Shown one piece after another: positions 62,641 through 64,000 of a DNA stretch of 64,000 nucleotides. Origin of the DNA: Clostridia bacterium. Lineage in GTDB: Bacteria > Bacillota > Clostridia > Oscillospirales > CAG-272. The stretch spans positions 1 to 64,000 of the forward strand of contig JAFUOY010000025.1 in the NCBI GenBank assembly GCA_017481595.1, given 5' to 3'. The notes under the pieces are model-generated. The model saw only the letters and a list, made by a program, of their open reading frames with translations. It did not search any database and had not been told where the DNA came from. Position 1 is the first letter of the stretch, and each line of letters starts with the position of its first letter. A program made the position numbers and the translations under genes.

Positions 62641-64000
62641 ATGCAATCTTTAAAAGTCTTTAAATTTAAAAACGGCTTTAATTTAAGCCTTGATTTTGAA
62701 AACGGCAATTTATTTTATACTGTTACAAACGGGAAACACGAATACAGATTTTTCTCTAAAGATACCTTGAAAACCGTTGGCTATTATAATATGATTGGCT
62801 CAAATATAGAGACCGAGGAAAATGAAAATTCTTTAACTATTCACGCTTGTCCAACCGATGAAAATAACTCTCCCATAGGTCCTGTTAAGGTTCATTATAA
62901 TTTTGAAATTTGCGGTGACAACGCACTTTTGGTGAATACATATTTACATCGGAAATACAGCTGCCTATCCATATGATGTCTTGGATGGATTTGAAATTTG
63001 AAAGAAGTAAATTTAACGACTTTCAAGGATTTGGTCCCGATTTTTCAGTTGGTGTCAACGATATAACACACCAGGTTACACTTTCAAACGGTGCTTTATG
63101 TGATAACTACGGTTACGTTATGCTATCAAACGCAGGCTGTACTGCCTTTGCGCCCAAAAGCGTTAATGCAGTCGTTCCATATCTTTCGGGGGACGGTGAG
63201 GTTGAATTTTGCTCGCTGAAAAGTAACGTAGGCACAAAAATAGATTTCTTTTTGAATATGATAAGTGAAGCTTATGCTTTATCATCGGTTATTTCCTTCG
63301 GTGAGGGTAAACCCGAGTTGCCAAACGTTACTTCCTTAGAGCTTGCGCCGATTACAAAAATAAGCGGAAACAGATACGATATTACAAGCGGTCGTCTTAC
63401 AAGCGCTATTTATGTCAGAAAAGACGGAGCTTCACTTGCAAAAACCTCTCTTTTAGACTATCAGCCGATAGATGAGCCTTGCGTAAATCCTATGACCACT
63501 CTTAAGATAAAAAATCTCAAAACAGATGAGGTAGAAAGCTTTTCATCCGAGAAAGGCTGGGATAACGTTAACGTATGGAGCGGCAAAAACGAGCTTCGTG
63601 TGGTTTTTGAATTTCCCCGTTCTTTGCCGATTCGTGTAATTATCACTGTAAGAGCTTACCGAAAGGATGAGATTACCTTTGGCTTACAGGTTATAAACGA
63701 TTCCCCGAATTACACGGTGTTATCAGCATCCGTTCCGTCAATTTCCTTTGTTGGATATGAAAAGCCGCATCTGCTTATAGCGCAAGCAAGCGGTCAGATT
63801 TTCGATAATGCTTACGAAAAAGAGGTGCATTGGAACTCCCATTATCCAAACGGATTCGGTTGCGTTTCTCCTGTGCTTGGAATTTATGAGCCTACAATGG
63901 AAAAATCAAACGGACTTTATGTAGCCGTTCATTCGCCCAGTGCTGAAAGATGCGATATGAGATGCGATATGTTCAGACGAGGAGAAGGAAGCTTTTCATT
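62641..64000 (+). pseudogene. Large carbohydrate-active-like protein, frame-disrupted and cut by window end
   Basis: The first frame (ATG at 62641) ends at TGA 62974, but a second frame read from 62943 (ATGs at 62973 and 62976) stays open for about 350 codons to the window edge. Shifting by one base at TATTTACAT (about 62941-62949) joins ...ALLVNTY to FTSEIQLPIHMMSWMDL, giving one continuous beta-rich protein. The joined chain has segments such as YPNGFGCVSPVLGIYEPT and NGLYVAVHSPSAERC, which recall large uncharacterised glycosidase-like proteins (DUF6259 type); that is tentative. It lacks a signal peptide. It follows murQ by 22 bases. The shift may be a true mutation, an assembly error in a T-run or, less likely, programmed. 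Confidence 0.65.

Overview
The window reads as a chromosomal segment of an anaerobic, endospore-forming member of the Clostridia, probably uncultured and gut-associated. Evidence seen here: a long Bacillus-type SRP RNA next to dnaX-ybaB-recR, spoVT and dipicolinate synthase genes (dpaA-dpaB), the Prp protease with its extended L27 substrate, an oxygen-sensitive class III ribonucleotide reductase, bifunctional AdhE and a minimal SufC/SufB (SMS-type) Fe-S assembly pair. Most genes share one codon style (AAG/GAG/GAC-rich, moderate GC). Exceptions are two AT-rich XRE-TPR regulators (32471-33556, 59220-60269) and their surroundings, which look acquired. I see no tRNA, rRNA, CRISPR array, IS element or prophage.

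Layout. 1-0.85 kb: end of rplU, prp, rpmA. 1.0-2.7 kb: sufC-sufB. 2.8-3.7 kb: LysR regulator. 4.1-7.5 kb: adhE behind possible Rex-type operator sequence, then an APH-fold kinase. 7.6-8.1 kb: hairpin-rich spacer with a 53-codon gene divergent from metF. 8.1-11.9 kb: metF, a free-standing MetH reactivation domain and a three-domain MetH lacking that domain. 11.9-14.4 kb: two paralogous membrane proteins flanking a YwaF/TMEM164-like protein. 14.5-16.5 kb: rarA and a small site-2-type protease. 16.6-20.7 kb: polyamine importer potA-potB-potCD (permease/binding-protein fusion). 20.8-22 kb: XRE regulator divergent from a lipoprotein over an operator-rich promoter. 22-24.1 kb: TtcA-like thiolase, amidase, spoVT. 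24.3-28.4 kb: heparinase-family protein and a giant CvpA-like protein. 28.5-31.9 kb: XRE-membrane protein, then FakB-FakA fatty-acid kinase. 32-41 kb, minus strand: Cys-rich protein, XRE-TPR, exonuclease, recR, ybaB, dnaX, SRP RNA, AI-2E transporter, guaB. 41-44.7 kb: TSCPD protein, polA, ispE. 44.8-48.5 kb: trmB, then dpaA-dpaB-cls behind a sigma-K-like promoter. 48.5-54 kb: trmL, secA and two membrane proteins. 54-58.1 kb: NrdR-box-like sites, nrdD, MATE exporter. 58.1-64 kb: metallophosphoesterase, XRE-TPR, then an HTH-kinase fusion, murQ and a large frame-disrupted protein that runs off the window.

Functional themes. One-carbon/methionine synthesis is split over three adjacent genes. Spore maturation (SpoVT, DPA synthesis, possibly cls, the amidase and the M50 protease) recurs. 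The right end looks like a cell-wall amino-sugar salvage locus: a kinase fused to its own DNA-binding domain is translationally coupled to MurQ. Gene starts were chosen by ribosome-binding sites. Promoters, operators and terminators were read by eye and none is tested.
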